Below, piece after piece: positions 47,641 to 56,813 of a stretch of 64,000 nucleotides of DNA. The DNA is taken from contig NZ_QZWD01000003.1 of the NCBI RefSeq assembly GCF_003602005.1, positions 186,001-250,000 of the forward strand. The letters are read 5' to 3'. Source of the DNA: Salinisphaera sp. Q1T1-3 (GTDB lineage: Bacteria > Pseudomonadota > Gammaproteobacteria > Nevskiales > Salinisphaeraceae). Both the position numbers and the translations under genes were made by a program. Position 1 is the first letter of the stretch. Each line of letters starts with the position of its first letter. Below the pieces are notes generated by a model that worked only from the letters and a program-made list of their open reading frames with translations, was not told where the DNA came from and ran no database searches.

Positions 47641-48683
47641 CAAGCGAAGGTCACGGCCGGTGCATCCGTGGCTCGCATGTCGAGTGTGCCGAGACGATAG
47701 ACGGTTTCGCCCGATGCCTCCAGTCGTTGCTGTGCCGCCTCGGCCGTCTCGGCCGGGACCACGAGGCAGAAACCGATGCCGTTATTGAACGTGCGGGCCA
47801 TCTCGGCTTCCGAGACATTGCCGGCCTCGGCCAGCCAGTCGAATACCGCGGGACGCCGCCAGGCTGTGGCATCCAGCCGTGCGGCCAGATGATCGGGCAG
47901 AACGCGCGCGAAATTCTCGGCCAGGCCGCCGCCGGTGACATGGGCCATGGCATGCACCCGATGATGGGCCAGCAGATCGCGCACGGCAGCGACATAGATC
48001 CGGGTCGGCGCCATCAGCGCATCGACAAGTGATGTCTCGCCCACGGTTTCGAGTTGCGGGTCCACGCCCGCGTAATCGATGATGCGACGGACGAGCGAAT
48101 ATCCGTTCGAATGTGGCCCGCTCGATGCCAGTCCGAGCACGACATCGCCGGCGGCTGCGGCCGATCCGTCGATGCGATCATCGTGTTCGACGACGCCGAC
48201 GCAGAAGCCGGCCAGGTCGAAGTCGCCGGCGGCGTACATGCCGGGCATCTCGGCGGTTTCGCCGCCGATCAGGGCAGCGCCGGCGGCCTGGCAGCCCGCG
48301 GCAATGCTCCGGATCACCGGCGCGGCCACCTCGGCATCGAGATGCGCGGTGGCGTAATAATCCAGAAAGAACAGGGGCTCGGCGCCGGTGACGAGCACGT
48401 CGTTGACGCACATGGCCACGAGGTCGACGCCAATGCCGTCGAAGCGGCGATGCTCGATCGCCAGCCGGAGTTTGGTGCCCACGCCATCGGTGCCGGAGAC
48501 CAGCACCGGGCGGCGATAGCGCGCCACCGGCAATTCGAACAGACCGCCGAAGCCGCCCAGGCCGCCGATCACCTCGGGCCGGCGCGTGGCTTCGACCGGG
48601 TCGCGGATGGCATCGACCAGGCGGTTGCCGGCATCGATGTCCACGCCGGCATCGGCATAAGTCAGGGAAGTGCGCTCGTTCAC
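47640..48683 (-). CDS. purM: Phosphoribosylformylglycinamidine cyclo-ligase
   Basis: AIR synthetase, purine step 5, ATP-dependent ring closure. 347 residues. N-terminal [20 protein letters not shown], then the family blocks [47 protein letters not shown] and the C-terminal [16 protein letters not shown]. First gene of purM-purN-DUF3108; divergent from the AI-2E family permease gene, as in Pseudomonas. Confidence 0.96.
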   Translation of the reverse strand: MNERTSLTYADAGVDIDAGNRLVDAIRDPVEATRRPEVIGGLGGFGGLFELPVARYRRPVLVSGTDGVGTKLRLAIEHRRFDGIGVDLVAMCVNDVLVTGAEPLFFLDYYATAHLDAEVAAPVIRSIAAGCQAAGAALIGGETAEMPGMYAAGDFDLAGFCVGVVEHDDRIDGSAAAAGDVVLGLASSGPHSNGYSLVRRIIDYAGVDPQLETVGETSLVDALMAPTRIYVAAVRDLLAHHRVHAMAHVTGGGLAENFARVLPDHLAARLDATAWRRPAVFDWLAEAGNVSEAEMARTFNNGIGFCLVVPAETAEAAQQRLEASGETVYRLGTLDMRATDAPAVTFA

Positions 48684-48802
48684 GGATTACGACCTGTCAC
48701 AGGAGAAAACACGGGGCCGGGCCTCGGCCGTGGGCGTGCTATTGTAACGGCTTGCCGGCCCCGCCGTGGAAAAGGGGCAACGCCTACCGGTCAGGGAGAC
48801 GC

Positions 48803-49849
48803 ATGCGCGGTCGTACGCTTGCTGCCATCGGACTCGCCGTGCTCGTCGCGGCAGTCGTGCTGTTGCATTCGGTGCTGCTGCCGTTCGTGCTCGGTGCCGG
48901 TCTGGCCTACGTCTGCGATCCGATGGTCGATCGGCTCGAACGGTTTCGTCTCGGTCGCACCGGCGGCGTCATCGTCGTGTTTCTGGGGATGACGCTCATC
49001 GGCACGCTGGCGGTCTTTCTGATCCTGCCCATACTGCAGGCCCAGTTCGAAACGCTGCTGCGCAACATCCCGCGCTATATCGATTGGGTCCAGAACACGC
49101 TCAATCCCTGGATACAGCGAATCGCCCCGGGCGCGGGCGGCATCGATGCCGGATCGATCCAGCGACTGATCGCCAACAACTGGGGGTCGGCAAGCGGCGT
49201 GGCGACCACCATCGCACGCAAGGCCTTTTCCTCCGGCACGGCGTTGTTCTCCTGGGCGATCACGCTGTTGCTCGTGCCGGTGATCATGTTCTATCTGCTG
49301 CGCGACTGGGATCGGATGACCGCCTTCGTGCGCGAGCAGATGCCGCGTCGCTATGTTGGCACGATCACCGAGCTGGCACGCGAGACCGACGACGTGCTGG
49401 GCCACTTCATCCGCGGTCAGCTGCTCGTCATGGCCGTGCTCGGCGCGATCTACGTGATCGGCCTGTGGCTGGCCGGGCTCGATCTGGCGCTGGTGATCGG
49501 TCTGGGGGCCGGGTTGATCAGCTTCGTCCCCTACGTCGGCGTGCTCTCCGGCGTGTCGATGGCCACACTCGCCATGCTGGTGCAGACCGGTGACCCGGTG
49601 CAGATCGTCTGGGTATTGATCGTATTCGCGATCGGTCAGGTCATGGAGCAGATGGTGCTCACGCCGCTCGTGCTCGGCCGCGAGATCGGTCTGCATCCGG
49701 TCTGGGTGATATTCGCGGTACTCGCCGGCGGGCAGCTGTTCGGTTTCATCGGTGTGCTGCTGGCCCTGCCGGCTGCCTCGGCCATTGCGGTGCTGGTGCG
49801 CTACGGCGGCCGGCGCTGGCGTGAAAGTCGTCTCTATCTGCAAGAATAG
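48803..49849 (+). CDS. AI-2E family (PerM) inner-membrane transporter
   Basis: 348 residues with about 7-8 membrane segments: two early helices (LAAIGLAVLVAAVVLLHSVL; FVLGAGLAYVCDPMVDRLE), a central soluble helix region (PRYIDWVQNTLNPW), and the conserved C-terminal half IGLGAGLISFVPYVGVLSG, IGQVMEQMVLTPLVLGREIGLHPVW. Relatives export AI-2 or act as Na+/H+ antiporters; the cargo here is undetermined. ATG 48803 has AGGGAGA just upstream. The purM/perM-like/hda order is conserved. Confidence 0.9.
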   Translation: MRGRTLAAIGLAVLVAAVVLLHSVLLPFVLGAGLAYVCDPMVDRLERFRLGRTGGVIVVFLGMTLIGTLAVFLILPILQAQFETLLRNIPRYIDWVQNTLNPWIQRIAPGAGGIDAGSIQRLIANNWGSASGVATTIARKAFSSGTALFSWAITLLLVPVIMFYLLRDWDRMTAFVREQMPRRYVGTITELARETDDVLGHFIRGQLLVMAVLGAIYVIGLWLAGLDLALVIGLGAGLISFVPYVGVLSGVSMATLAMLVQTGDPVQIVWVLIVFAIGQVMEQMVLTPLVLGREIGLHPVWVIFAVLAGGQLFGFIGVLLALPAASAIAVLVRYGGRRWRESRLYLQE

Positions 49850-49956
49850 GGCGGCTGCCGGGCACCGCTCATCGGTTGCTCGGGTTGTTCGCCTCGCCCC
49901 GGCGCGGCATGCTTGCGGCGCTGCCGTCTTCGTCTTTTCCATCCGGCCAGGTGTCT

Positions 49957-50643
49957 ATGTCCGTCCAGCTCGTGCTTGGTGTTCAGCTGCCCTCGTCGGC
50001 AACGCTCGATGCGTTCGTGGGCGATGTGAACGCGGATGCCAAGGCGGCCGTGGCCGAGGTCATCGCCGGGCGCAGCGAGCGGCTGTATCTGGCCGGGCCG
50101 AAGGCGAGCGGCAAGACGCATCTGCTGCAGGCCGCCTGTCGCGCGATCGGCGATAACGGTCGCCGTAGCGTCTATCTGCCGCTGGCGCAGCTCAACGAGC
50201 GGCTGGAGCCCCTGGTCAAGGGGCTGGCCGAGATGGACTGCGTGTGCATCGACGATATCGATGCAATCGCCGGCCACCGGGACGCCGAGATCGCGCTGGT
50301 CGGGCTGTCGGATGCACTGCGTGCGCGCGGCAGTCGTCTGTTGACCGCCGGCGAGACGCTGCCCGGCGAGCTGGGTCTGGCACTGTCGGATCTCGCGACG
50401 CGTCTGTCCTGGGGGGGCGCGGTGATGTGCCGGCCGCTGGACGATGACGACAAGATTGCGCTGCTCGTCGAGCGGGCGGCCCAGCGCGGCATGGATCTGC
50501 CGGATGCCACGGCGCGCTGGATCGTGCGACACGGCGAGACGAATGTGCCGGCCCTGATGGCGACCCTGGACACCCTGGATCGGGCCTCGCTGTCCGCGCA
50601 TCGACGGCTGACGATTCCCTTCGTCAAGCAGACGCTGGCCTGA
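49957..50643 (+). CDS. hda: DnaA regulatory inactivator Hda
   Basis: AAA+ protein that, with the beta clamp, stimulates DnaA-ATP hydrolysis after initiation. 228 residues. An N-terminal QLVLGVQLP segment resembles the family's clamp-binding motif; Walker A is GPKASGKTHLLQA (47-59), and Walker B-like VCIDDIDAIAG follows. The ATG at 49957 gives the conserved N-terminus; GTG 49951 is two codons upstream and in frame. Convergent with wrbA. Confidence 0.94.
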   Translation: MSVQLVLGVQLPSSATLDAFVGDVNADAKAAVAEVIAGRSERLYLAGPKASGKTHLLQAACRAIGDNGRRSVYLPLAQLNERLEPLVKGLAEMDCVCIDDIDAIAGHRDAEIALVGLSDALRARGSRLLTAGETLPGELGLALSDLATRLSWGGAVMCRPLDDDDKIALLVERAAQRGMDLPDATARWIVRHGETNVPALMATLDTLDRASLSAHRRLTIPFVKQTLA

Positions 50644-50674
50644 AGCCCCGCTGTGATTCGGCCCGGGCGAGACG

Positions 50675-50695
50675 CCCGCGGTCGTGATCCGCGGG
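50675..50695. terminator. Hairpin between convergent hda and wrbA
   Basis: CCCGCGG at 50675-50681 pairs perfectly with CCGCGGG at 50689-50695 around a 7-base loop. There is no T-run on either side, so it is only a possible bidirectional terminator. Confidence 0.3.
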
Positions 50696-50703
50696 GCCGG
50701 GCT

Positions 50704-51300
50704 TCAGTCGGCCATCCTCGCGGCCACCCGCGCGACGCGCTCGCCCAGGTTGCGCGCGAGCTTGCGTTCGATCTCGGTCAGATCGCGATCGCCCATGGCG
50801 CCCGAGACATGGCTTGCGCCGTAGGGGGTGCCGCCGGAATCGGTCTCGGCCAGCAGGTCGTCGGCCGTGTAGGTCAGGCCGGTGATCAGCATGCCGTGAT
50901 GGATCAACGGCAGCATCATCGACATCAGGGTGGTTTCCTGGCCACCGTGGAGGCTGCCTGTGGAGGTGAACACTGCGCCCGGCTTGTCGTTGAGCGTGCC
51001 GGAGAGCCACGGGCCGGACAGGGTATCGATGAAATGCTTGAGCGGTGCGGCCATGTTGCCGAAGCGCGTCGGTGAGCCGAGGATCAGGCCGCAGCAGTCT
51101 TCCAGGTCATCGTGATCGACATAGGGCACGCCTTCGACGGGCACCGCCGGTTCGCTGGCCTCGGTGTTCGGGGAGACACGGGCCACGGTACGCACGCGGG
51201 CGTGCATGCCGTCGACACGTGCCACGCCGCGCGCGACTTCGTTGGCCAGCGCAGCGGTCGCGCCGTTGGCGCTGTAATAGAGGATGAGAATATCGCCCAT
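50704..51300 (-). CDS. wrbA: NAD(P)H:quinone oxidoreductase, WrbA type
   Basis: 198-residue flavodoxin-fold FMN enzyme making two-electron quinone reductions. ILILYYSANGATAALANEVA binds FMN phosphate; GSPTRFGNMAAPLKHFID is the WrbA signature; SLHGGQETTLMSMMLPLIHHG and YGASHVSG follow. The ATG at 51300 gives MGDILILYY. Located after hda, as in Pseudomonas. Confidence 0.94.
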   Translation of the reverse strand: MGDILILYYSANGATAALANEVARGVARVDGMHARVRTVARVSPNTEASEPAVPVEGVPYVDHDDLEDCCGLILGSPTRFGNMAAPLKHFIDTLSGPWLSGTLNDKPGAVFTSTGSLHGGQETTLMSMMLPLIHHGMLITGLTYTADDLLAETDSGGTPYGASHVSGAMGDRDLTEIERKLARNLGERVARVAARMAD

Positions 51301-51386
51301 GACAATCGGATGGTGGCTCGAATATGCCCATGGTGGGTGGCAGGGTCGTCGGCGTCCACCGATCGCGGTATCTGTCGGGCGAGTCA

Positions 51387-52016
51387 TCACGGGATCTGCC
51401 AGTGCTGGCGCAGTGCGCGTTCGACCCGGGCCGGATACCAGGACTGGCCGAGGCTCCCGTTGTAGCGCGCCAGTGCGCGCCATCGGTTGCCCTGTTCGCG
51501 CTTGAGATAGACCGCGAGGATCGCGCAGCCGTAGCGCAGGTTGGTCCGGCGGGCGAACAGGTTGTCGTCCGGCGTGCCGATCTCCTGGCGCCAGAACGGC
51601 ATGACCTGCATCAGGCCGCGCGCGCCGGCCGAAGACAGCGCGAAACGCTGGAAGCCGGACTCGACCTCGATCACGGCGAGCACCAGCTGGGGCGACAGGC
51701 CGGCCGCGGTGGCCGCGGCGTGCACGTCGCGCAGCAGGGCCAGCCGCCGCCCGGCGTCCGGTATGCGGGAGGCCAGTCGATGCGACATGTCGACCAGCCA
51801 CACTTCTGCATCGAAGCGATTGTCGAACCCCGGCGAGCGCGCGACCGCCTGCTCGATCGCTGCCCGCGTGGCCGCATCCAGATCCCGGGGCACGGCAGCG
51901 GCCGGCCAGGCCGCCGGGCTCAGGGCGGCCAGCAGCAGCACTAGCGGTGTCAGACGGCGACGGCGTCGCCGCCTGACCTCAGCCGCGGCCGATCTTCTGA
52001 CGAATGGCGGCAACAT
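51387..52016 (-). CDS. Lytic transglycosylase, SLT domain
   Basis: Predicted murein-cleaving enzyme of the periplasm. After a very basic stretch of arginines and a hydrophobic signal (LTPLVLLLAALSPAAWPAAA), the SLT fold appears: LVLAVIEVESGFQRFALSS with the catalytic Glu, GARGLMQVMPFWRQEIG, and LRYGCAILAVYLKREQGNRW with ARYNGSLGQSWYP. The start is uncertain; ATG 52016 lies 38 bases inside proS without a good ribosome site, and other in-frame starts (ATG 52043) are possible. The proS-transglycosylase order also occurs in Pseudomonas. Confidence 0.82.
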   Translation of the reverse strand: MLPPFVRRSAAAEVRRRRRRRLTPLVLLLAALSPAAWPAAAVPRDLDAATRAAIEQAVARSPGFDNRFDAEVWLVDMSHRLASRIPDAGRRLALLRDVHAAATAAGLSPQLVLAVIEVESGFQRFALSSAGARGLMQVMPFWRQEIGTPDDNLFARRTNLRYGCAILAVYLKREQGNRWRALARYNGSLGQSWYPARVERALRQHWQIP

Positions 52017-53685
52017 CGGCGGCGACTTCGCCGGATTCGGCATCGCCGCGCCCCCTGTATTCGAGCATGCCGGCTTCGATGCCGCGGTCGGAGACCACGA
52101 GACGATGCGGGATACCGATGAGCTCGGCATCGGCGAACATGGGGCCGGGGCGCAGGCCCCGATCATCGTAGGCGACATCGATGCCGGCGGCCTTGAGCTC
52201 GTCGTACAGGCGTTCGCAGGTCTCGCGCACGGCGGCCGACTTGTCGGCCTTGATGGGCACGATCACGAGTTCGAACGGCGCCATGGCCATCGGCCAGCGA
52301 ATGCCGGCATCATCGTGGCACTGCTCGATGGCGGCCGCGACGATGCGCGACACGCCGAATCCGTAGCAGCCCATCTGCGGCGTCACCGCGCGTCCGTCCT
52401 CGTCGAGCACGCTGAGTTCGAGCGCGCGGCTGTACTTGTCGCCGAGCTGGAAGACATGGCCGACCTCGATGCCGCGCAGGATCTGGATGTGGCCGTGCCC
52501 ATCCGGGCTGGCATCGCCAGCCTCGACGTTGCGCAGGTCCGCGAAACGCGGCTCCGGGTGGTCACGTCCCCAGTTGAAGCCAGTGAAGTGGGCGCCGTCG
52601 TAGTTTGCACCGACGACCATGTCGGCCGCTTTGGCCAGCGCATGATCGGCCACGACCGCGATGTTGGTGTTGACCGGGCCGAGCGAGCCGGGGCCGGCCC
52701 CGAAATGGGCGCGGATCGTGGCTTCGTCGGCCATTGTCAGCGGGGTCGCGACTCCGTCGAGTTTCTCGGCCTTGATCTCGTTGAGCGTGTGGTCGCCGCG
52801 CAGCATGAGCAGCACGGGGCGCGCGTCCTCGCCCATGACAACGATCGCCTTGGAGGTGGCCTCGGTCGGTACGTCGAGATGGGCTGCCAGCGCGGCGATC
52901 GTCGTCACGCCGGGGGTGTCGATCTTCTTGAGTTCGCGTGTCGGGGCCGGGCGTTCGCCGTCGCCGGGCACGGTCATCGCGGCCTCGATGTTCGCGGCAT
53001 AGCTGCCTTCGCTGGAGACCGCCAGGGCGTCCTCGCCGGATTGCGCCAGCACGTGGAATTCCTCGGACTTGGCGCCGCCGATCGCGCCCGAGTCGGCCGC
53101 GACGATTCGGTAGTCGAGCCCCATGCGATCCAGAATCCGGACATAGGCCCCGCGCATGCTCTGGTATTCGCGCGCCAGGTCGTCGCTATCCATGTGAAAG
53201 GAATAGGCATCCTTCATCAGGAATTCGCGCGCCCGCATCAGCCCGAACCGCGGGCGTATCTCGTCACGGAACTTGGTCTGGATCTGGTAGTAGGTGGCCG
53301 GCAGCTGCTTGTAGCTGCGCACGTCGCGCTTGACGAAGTCGGTCATGACTTCCTCGTGCGTCGGCCCGAAGCAGTACTCACGCTCGGCCCGATCGGTCAT
53401 GCGCAGCATGAGATCGCCCATGGTGTCCCAACGGCCGGTCTGCTGCCACAGCTCGGCGGGTTGGACGGCCGGCATGAGAATCTCCAGCGCGCCGATCGCA
53501 TCCATTTCCTCGCGCACGATGGTTTCGACCTTGCGCAGCACCCGCATGCCCAGCGGCGACCACGTATAGAGACCGGCGCCGAGCTTGCGGATCATCCCGG
53601 CACGCAGCATCAGCTGGTGCGAGACGATTTCGGCATCGGCCGGTGTTTCCTTGGTGGTGGCCAGGGCCAGACGGGATAGGCGCAT
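51979..53685 (-). CDS. proS: Prolyl-tRNA synthetase
   Basis: 568-residue bacterial-type class II synthetase. Motif 1 region MLRAGMIRKLGAGLYTWSPLG (split by a Lys-Leu turn), motif 2 FRDEIRPRFGLMRAREFLMKD, an inserted YbaK-like editing domain (about 240-380; TSKAIVVMGEDARPVLLML), motif 3 GCYGFGVSRIVAAAIEQ and the C-terminal anticodon domain. A start at ATG 53685 (MRLSRLALATTKETPADAEI) matches the family exactly. Confidence 0.96.
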   Translation of the reverse strand: MRLSRLALATTKETPADAEIVSHQLMLRAGMIRKLGAGLYTWSPLGMRVLRKVETIVREEMDAIGALEILMPAVQPAELWQQTGRWDTMGDLMLRMTDRAEREYCFGPTHEEVMTDFVKRDVRSYKQLPATYYQIQTKFRDEIRPRFGLMRAREFLMKDAYSFHMDSDDLAREYQSMRGAYVRILDRMGLDYRIVAADSGAIGGAKSEEFHVLAQSGEDALAVSSEGSYAANIEAAMTVPGDGERPAPTRELKKIDTPGVTTIAALAAHLDVPTEATSKAIVVMGEDARPVLLMLRGDHTLNEIKAEKLDGVATPLTMADEATIRAHFGAGPGSLGPVNTNIAVVADHALAKAADMVVGANYDGAHFTGFNWGRDHPEPRFADLRNVEAGDASPDGHGHIQILRGIEVGHVFQLGDKYSRALELSVLDEDGRAVTPQMGCYGFGVSRIVAAAIEQCHDDAGIRWPMAMAPFELVIVPIKADKSAAVRETCERLYDELKAAGIDVAYDDRGLRPGPMFADAELIGIPHRLVVSDRGIEAGMLEYRGRGDAESGEVAADVAAIRQKIGRG

Positions 53686-53721
53686 CGAAGGCTCGTTCGG
53701 GTGTTGGAATAGCCCGCGATT

Positions 53722-54150
53722 CTACAAAAAACGGGCCGTTGTCGTGATGGGCAGGGGTTGCGGTGGCTGCGTATGCATCATCCAGGCCTGCATTACGGCG
53801 CCGTGGCGGGCCGCCGGCGCAATGATCAACGCCGGGATGCGCGGATAGCCGTGCCCGTCGATGTCATGGCGCGACGGCCGGGCCTCGCCGCGCGGATGCG
53901 AATGATAGATCGCGCCCAGGGTCTGGCCCTGTTCGCGGATCTGTCGGAAGACGGCGATCTGCTCGGCCGGGTCCATGATGAACCGATCGTGCGAACGCGT
54001 GGCGATGTTGCTGACGGGCAGACACTGCACGGCCTTGTCGTCGTGCACGATGAAACCGCAGATCTCGCGCGGCCCCGCCGCCCGGGCTGCATCGAGCAGA
54101 TCCCGCATGAGGGCGTCGCTCAACACGAGCACGGGCGGCTCGGATGTCAT
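53722..54150 (-). CDS. JAMM/Mov34 (M67) family metallopeptidase
   Basis: 142 residues. The full zinc-site pattern is visible: Glu in REICGFIVH (near 29), then HSHPRGEARPSRHD (H-x-H-P-x7-S-x2-D type) around residues 82-95. Bacterial relatives process ubiquitin-like sulfur carriers or cysteine-synthesis proteins, but no such partner gene is adjacent. Its start overlaps the stop of the CDF gene (ATGA), placing it last in a three-gene overlapping run. Confidence 0.86.
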   Translation of the reverse strand: MTSEPPVLVLSDALMRDLLDAARAAGPREICGFIVHDDKAVQCLPVSNIATRSHDRFIMDPAEQIAVFRQIREQGQTLGAIYHSHPRGEARPSRHDIDGHGYPRIPALIIAPAARHGAVMQAWMMHTQPPQPLPITTTARFL

Positions 54151-55148
54151 GCGGCGGGCAACGAGGACGCGAAGTCGAGCCGCGCGACGGGGACGAGCTG
54201 GAAATCGAGCAAGCGCCAGTCCATGGCCACGATCGTCGCGCGCGCCGACTCGAAATCGGCGAGCGTGGCCTGGTTCTCGTTCGGACAGATCAGGGCGATG
54301 CCGGTCAGCAGACGGCCTTCCTCGCGCAGGCGGACGTGTACGTCGGCGACCCAGGCCTCATCGGCCAGATGGGCCCGGATGCGCGCGCCGAGCGGATCGA
54401 CCTCGCTCGAACCGATGCGTCGCGGGATTTCGTCCATCAGGTCGCAGACCGCGGTGCGCAGATGTCGTAGGCCCTGGCTTGTGATGTGCACGCCGATGAT
54501 CACGGTCGCCATGAAATCCACCCACCAGATTCCGAGTCCGAGTCCGAGCACGCCGAGGATGGCGATGACACCCGCGACCCAGTTCATGTGGCCCATCGAG
54601 GCGTCGGCGTATAGCCCCTTGTCGTGCAGGGCGATGGCATGCGCGCTGCGCCGGCGCCCCAGGACGAACGGTACCGCGACGCTGTAGGCCAGGGCAGCGA
54701 CCAGCCACCAGCCGGGCCATTGCAGTGGGCCGCCGGCCGCGGCGAACGTCATCAGGCCGGGTTTCGTGCCGGCGATGAGCGAATGCGCGCCGGCGATCAC
54801 GAGATAGCCGCCCATGGCGGTCAGGGCCAGGGCCGCGGTGAGAAAACCGATGCTGCCCGCGCGATAGAAACCGAACGGAAACCGAGCCGTCGGCGGGCGG
54901 CTCTCGATGTGCACGGCCGCCAGGAAGGCGATCGGTGGCAGCAGTGCCCAGAGACTTTTCAACCAGATCGCGGCCAGGGCCTGACTGTGACCGATCACGG
55001 CATACAGCGCGATGACGACGGTGATGCGCAGCGCCAGTGTCGTCCATTCCAGACCACAAGCCGAGCGCAGCTCGACGCGTTTGTCTTCAGGCAGCGGGTT
55101 CGGCTGTCGCCGGGCGGAATGCGGGCGGGTTGCCGGAGCGTCGCTCAC
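54147..55148 (-). CDS. Cation diffusion facilitator family transporter
   Basis: 333 residues with six predicted membrane helices. The helix 5 region DKGLYADASMGHMNW carries the Asp residues expected of the metal site, and the helix 1-2 region has LWALLPPIAFLAAVHI. A CDF-type cytoplasmic C-domain follows (IRAHLADEAWVADVHVRL). The sequence is divergent from standard zinc/iron exporters, so the ion is unknown. A GTG start at 55148 overlaps the YkuD stop (GTGA). Confidence 0.82.
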   Translation of the reverse strand: MSDAPATRPHSARRQPNPLPEDKRVELRSACGLEWTTLALRITVVIALYAVIGHSQALAAIWLKSLWALLPPIAFLAAVHIESRPPTARFPFGFYRAGSIGFLTAALALTAMGGYLVIAGAHSLIAGTKPGLMTFAAAGGPLQWPGWWLVAALAYSVAVPFVLGRRRSAHAIALHDKGLYADASMGHMNWVAGVIAILGVLGLGLGIWWVDFMATVIIGVHITSQGLRHLRTAVCDLMDEIPRRIGSSEVDPLGARIRAHLADEAWVADVHVRLREEGRLLTGIALICPNENQATLADFESARATIVAMDWRLLDFQLVPVARLDFASSLPAA

Positions 55149-55639
55149 GGATAGATATGGATCGGGGTACCGTCGGGCACGCGGGCCCAGATATCGTCGA
55201 TCGCATGGTTCGAGACGGCGATGCAGCCGTTCGTCCAGTCGCCCGAACGCGGAACGTCGTCATAGCCGGGCTGGCCGTGGATCATGATGTTGGAGCCGGG
55301 CGGCACGCCGAGCGCGGCGGCCTGGTCGCGATCGGCCTGGTCGGGATAGGACACATGCAGCGATCGATAGAACCGGCTGTCCGGATTGCGCCAATCCAGC
55401 GTGTAGGCACCGATCGGCGTCTTGTTGTCGCCGGCCATGCGTTTCGTGCCCATCGGCGCGCGGCCGAGGGCGACCGGATACTGCGCGATGATCAGTCCGT
55501 TGCGATACAGATAGAGCTCGCGCTCGGCCTTCATCACCACCACCAGATCGGCCGGCGCGGTGCTCGAGACCACGGCACTTGCAGCCGTGCTCGCCGCACA
55601 GAGCAGCAGGCCGACAAGCAGAACAACGACAGGCCGCAT
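55145..55639 (-). CDS. L,D-transpeptidase, YkuD domain
   Basis: 164 residues. A signal peptide (VVVLLVGLLLCAASTAASA) exports the catalytic domain to the periplasm, where such enzymes form 3-3 crosslinks or attach lipoproteins to peptidoglycan. The active-site motif is present: IMIHGQPG and, 15-20 residues later, TNGCIAVSN with the nucleophilic Cys. LVVVMKAERELYLYRNG and KTPIGAYTLDWRNP are typical. ATG 55639 preferred; a TTG five codons upstream is in frame. Confidence 0.9.
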   Translation of the reverse strand: MRPVVVLLVGLLLCAASTAASAVVSSTAPADLVVVMKAERELYLYRNGLIIAQYPVALGRAPMGTKRMAGDNKTPIGAYTLDWRNPDSRFYRSLHVSYPDQADRDQAAALGVPPGSNIMIHGQPGYDDVPRSGDWTNGCIAVSNHAIDDIWARVPDGTPIHIYP

Positions 55640-55730
55640 GGATAGGCTCGCCAAGGCAGAAAGTCAGGTCAGGACAGCGATGATAGGATGCCATAAAGCT
55701 GTTTCGATCGATGCAAGCCCAGGAGAGACC

Positions 55731-56747
55731 ATGGCCGCAACCCCTCTGACCGTGATTCGTGGTGACGGGATCGGCCCGGATATCGTCGATGCCGCGCTGA
55801 CGGTGCTCGATGCCGTGGGTGCGGATTTCGACCGGGCGTTCGTCGACGTCGGCCAGGCGGCGCTGGACAAAGGCGAAACCGATCCCATGCCGCAGGCCGC
55901 CGTCGACTCGATCGAGCGGACCGGTCTGGTGCTCAAGGGGCCGGTCACCACACCGGTCGGTCAGGGATATCGCTCGGTCAACGTCGCGATGCGCAAGCAG
56001 TTCGACCTGTATGCCAACGTCCGGCCGACGCTGTCGTTGCCGGGCACCCGCGCGCGTTACGACGATATCGACATCATCACGGTGCGCGAGAACAAGGGCG
56101 GCATGTATTCCGGCGAGGGGCAGGTCACCTCGGACGACGGTCAGCGCGCCGAAGCCCTGTCGGTGGTCACGCGGGAGCAGTCCGAGCGCATCATCCGGTT
56201 CGCCTTCGACATGGCCCGGGACCGCGGTCGGCAAAAGGTCACCCTCGCGCACAAGGCCAATATCATGAAATCCACGTCCGGCCTGTTCCTCAAGGTCGGG
56301 CGTGAGATCGCGGCGGAATACGATGACATCGAGTACGACGAGATCATCGTCGATGCCTGTGCCATGAAGCTCGTCATGGCGCCCGAGCAGTTCGACGTGA
56401 TCGTGACCACCAACCTGTTCGGCGACATCATCTCGGATCTGTGTGCCGGCCTGATCGGCGGTCTGGGTCTCGCCCCCGGGGCCAACATCGGCCAGCATTG
56501 TGCGATGTTCGAAGCGGTGCACGGCAGTGCGCCGGACATCGCCGGCCAGGGCATCGCGAATCCGACGTCCGTGATCCTGGCCGCGGCCCTCATGCTCGAT
56601 CATCTCGGTGACAACGAGCGCGCCACGCGGATTCGCACCGCGGTGCGCGAGACCATCGCCGCGGGGGATCGCACCACGCCGGATCTGGGCGGCGACGGTC
56701 GAACCGATACCTTCGCCGAAGCCGTGGTCGAGCGGCTGACAGCCTGA
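55731..56747 (+). CDS. NAD-type isocitrate dehydrogenase
   Basis: 338-residue beta-decarboxylating dehydrogenase. N-terminal VIRGDGIGPDIVDAAL, substrate loop YRSVNVAMRKQFDLYANVRP with the S-x5-R-x-L-x3-N-R family pattern altered as in the NAD-type group, ITVRENKGGMYSGEGQ, the catalytic Lys in VTLAHKANIMKSTSGLF, and DVIVTTNLFGDIISDLCAGL. C-terminal EAVHGSAPDIAGQGIANPT binds the cofactor. The size and motifs favour isocitrate over 3-isopropylmalate, though homoisocitrate cannot be ruled out. ATG 55731 chosen with AGGAGA upstream. Confidence 0.88.
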   Translation: MAATPLTVIRGDGIGPDIVDAALTVLDAVGADFDRAFVDVGQAALDKGETDPMPQAAVDSIERTGLVLKGPVTTPVGQGYRSVNVAMRKQFDLYANVRPTLSLPGTRARYDDIDIITVRENKGGMYSGEGQVTSDDGQRAEALSVVTREQSERIIRFAFDMARDRGRQKVTLAHKANIMKSTSGLFLKVGREIAAEYDDIEYDEIIVDACAMKLVMAPEQFDVIVTTNLFGDIISDLCAGLIGGLGLAPGANIGQHCAMFEAVHGSAPDIAGQGIANPTSVILAAALMLDHLGDNERATRIRTAVRETIAAGDRTTPDLGGDGRTDTFAEAVVERLTA

Positions 56748-56813
56748 GCGACCGGTTTGCCCCCGAGCGCGGCGCACGCGCGGCTCTCCCGCCTGGCGGC
56801 AAAGTCGACTCGC

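Noticed and set aside
55731..56747. Calling this dehydrogenase leuB (3-isopropylmalate dehydrogenase)
   Set aside because: Length, the substrate loop and lack of leuC/leuD neighbours favour the NAD-isocitrate dehydrogenase group.
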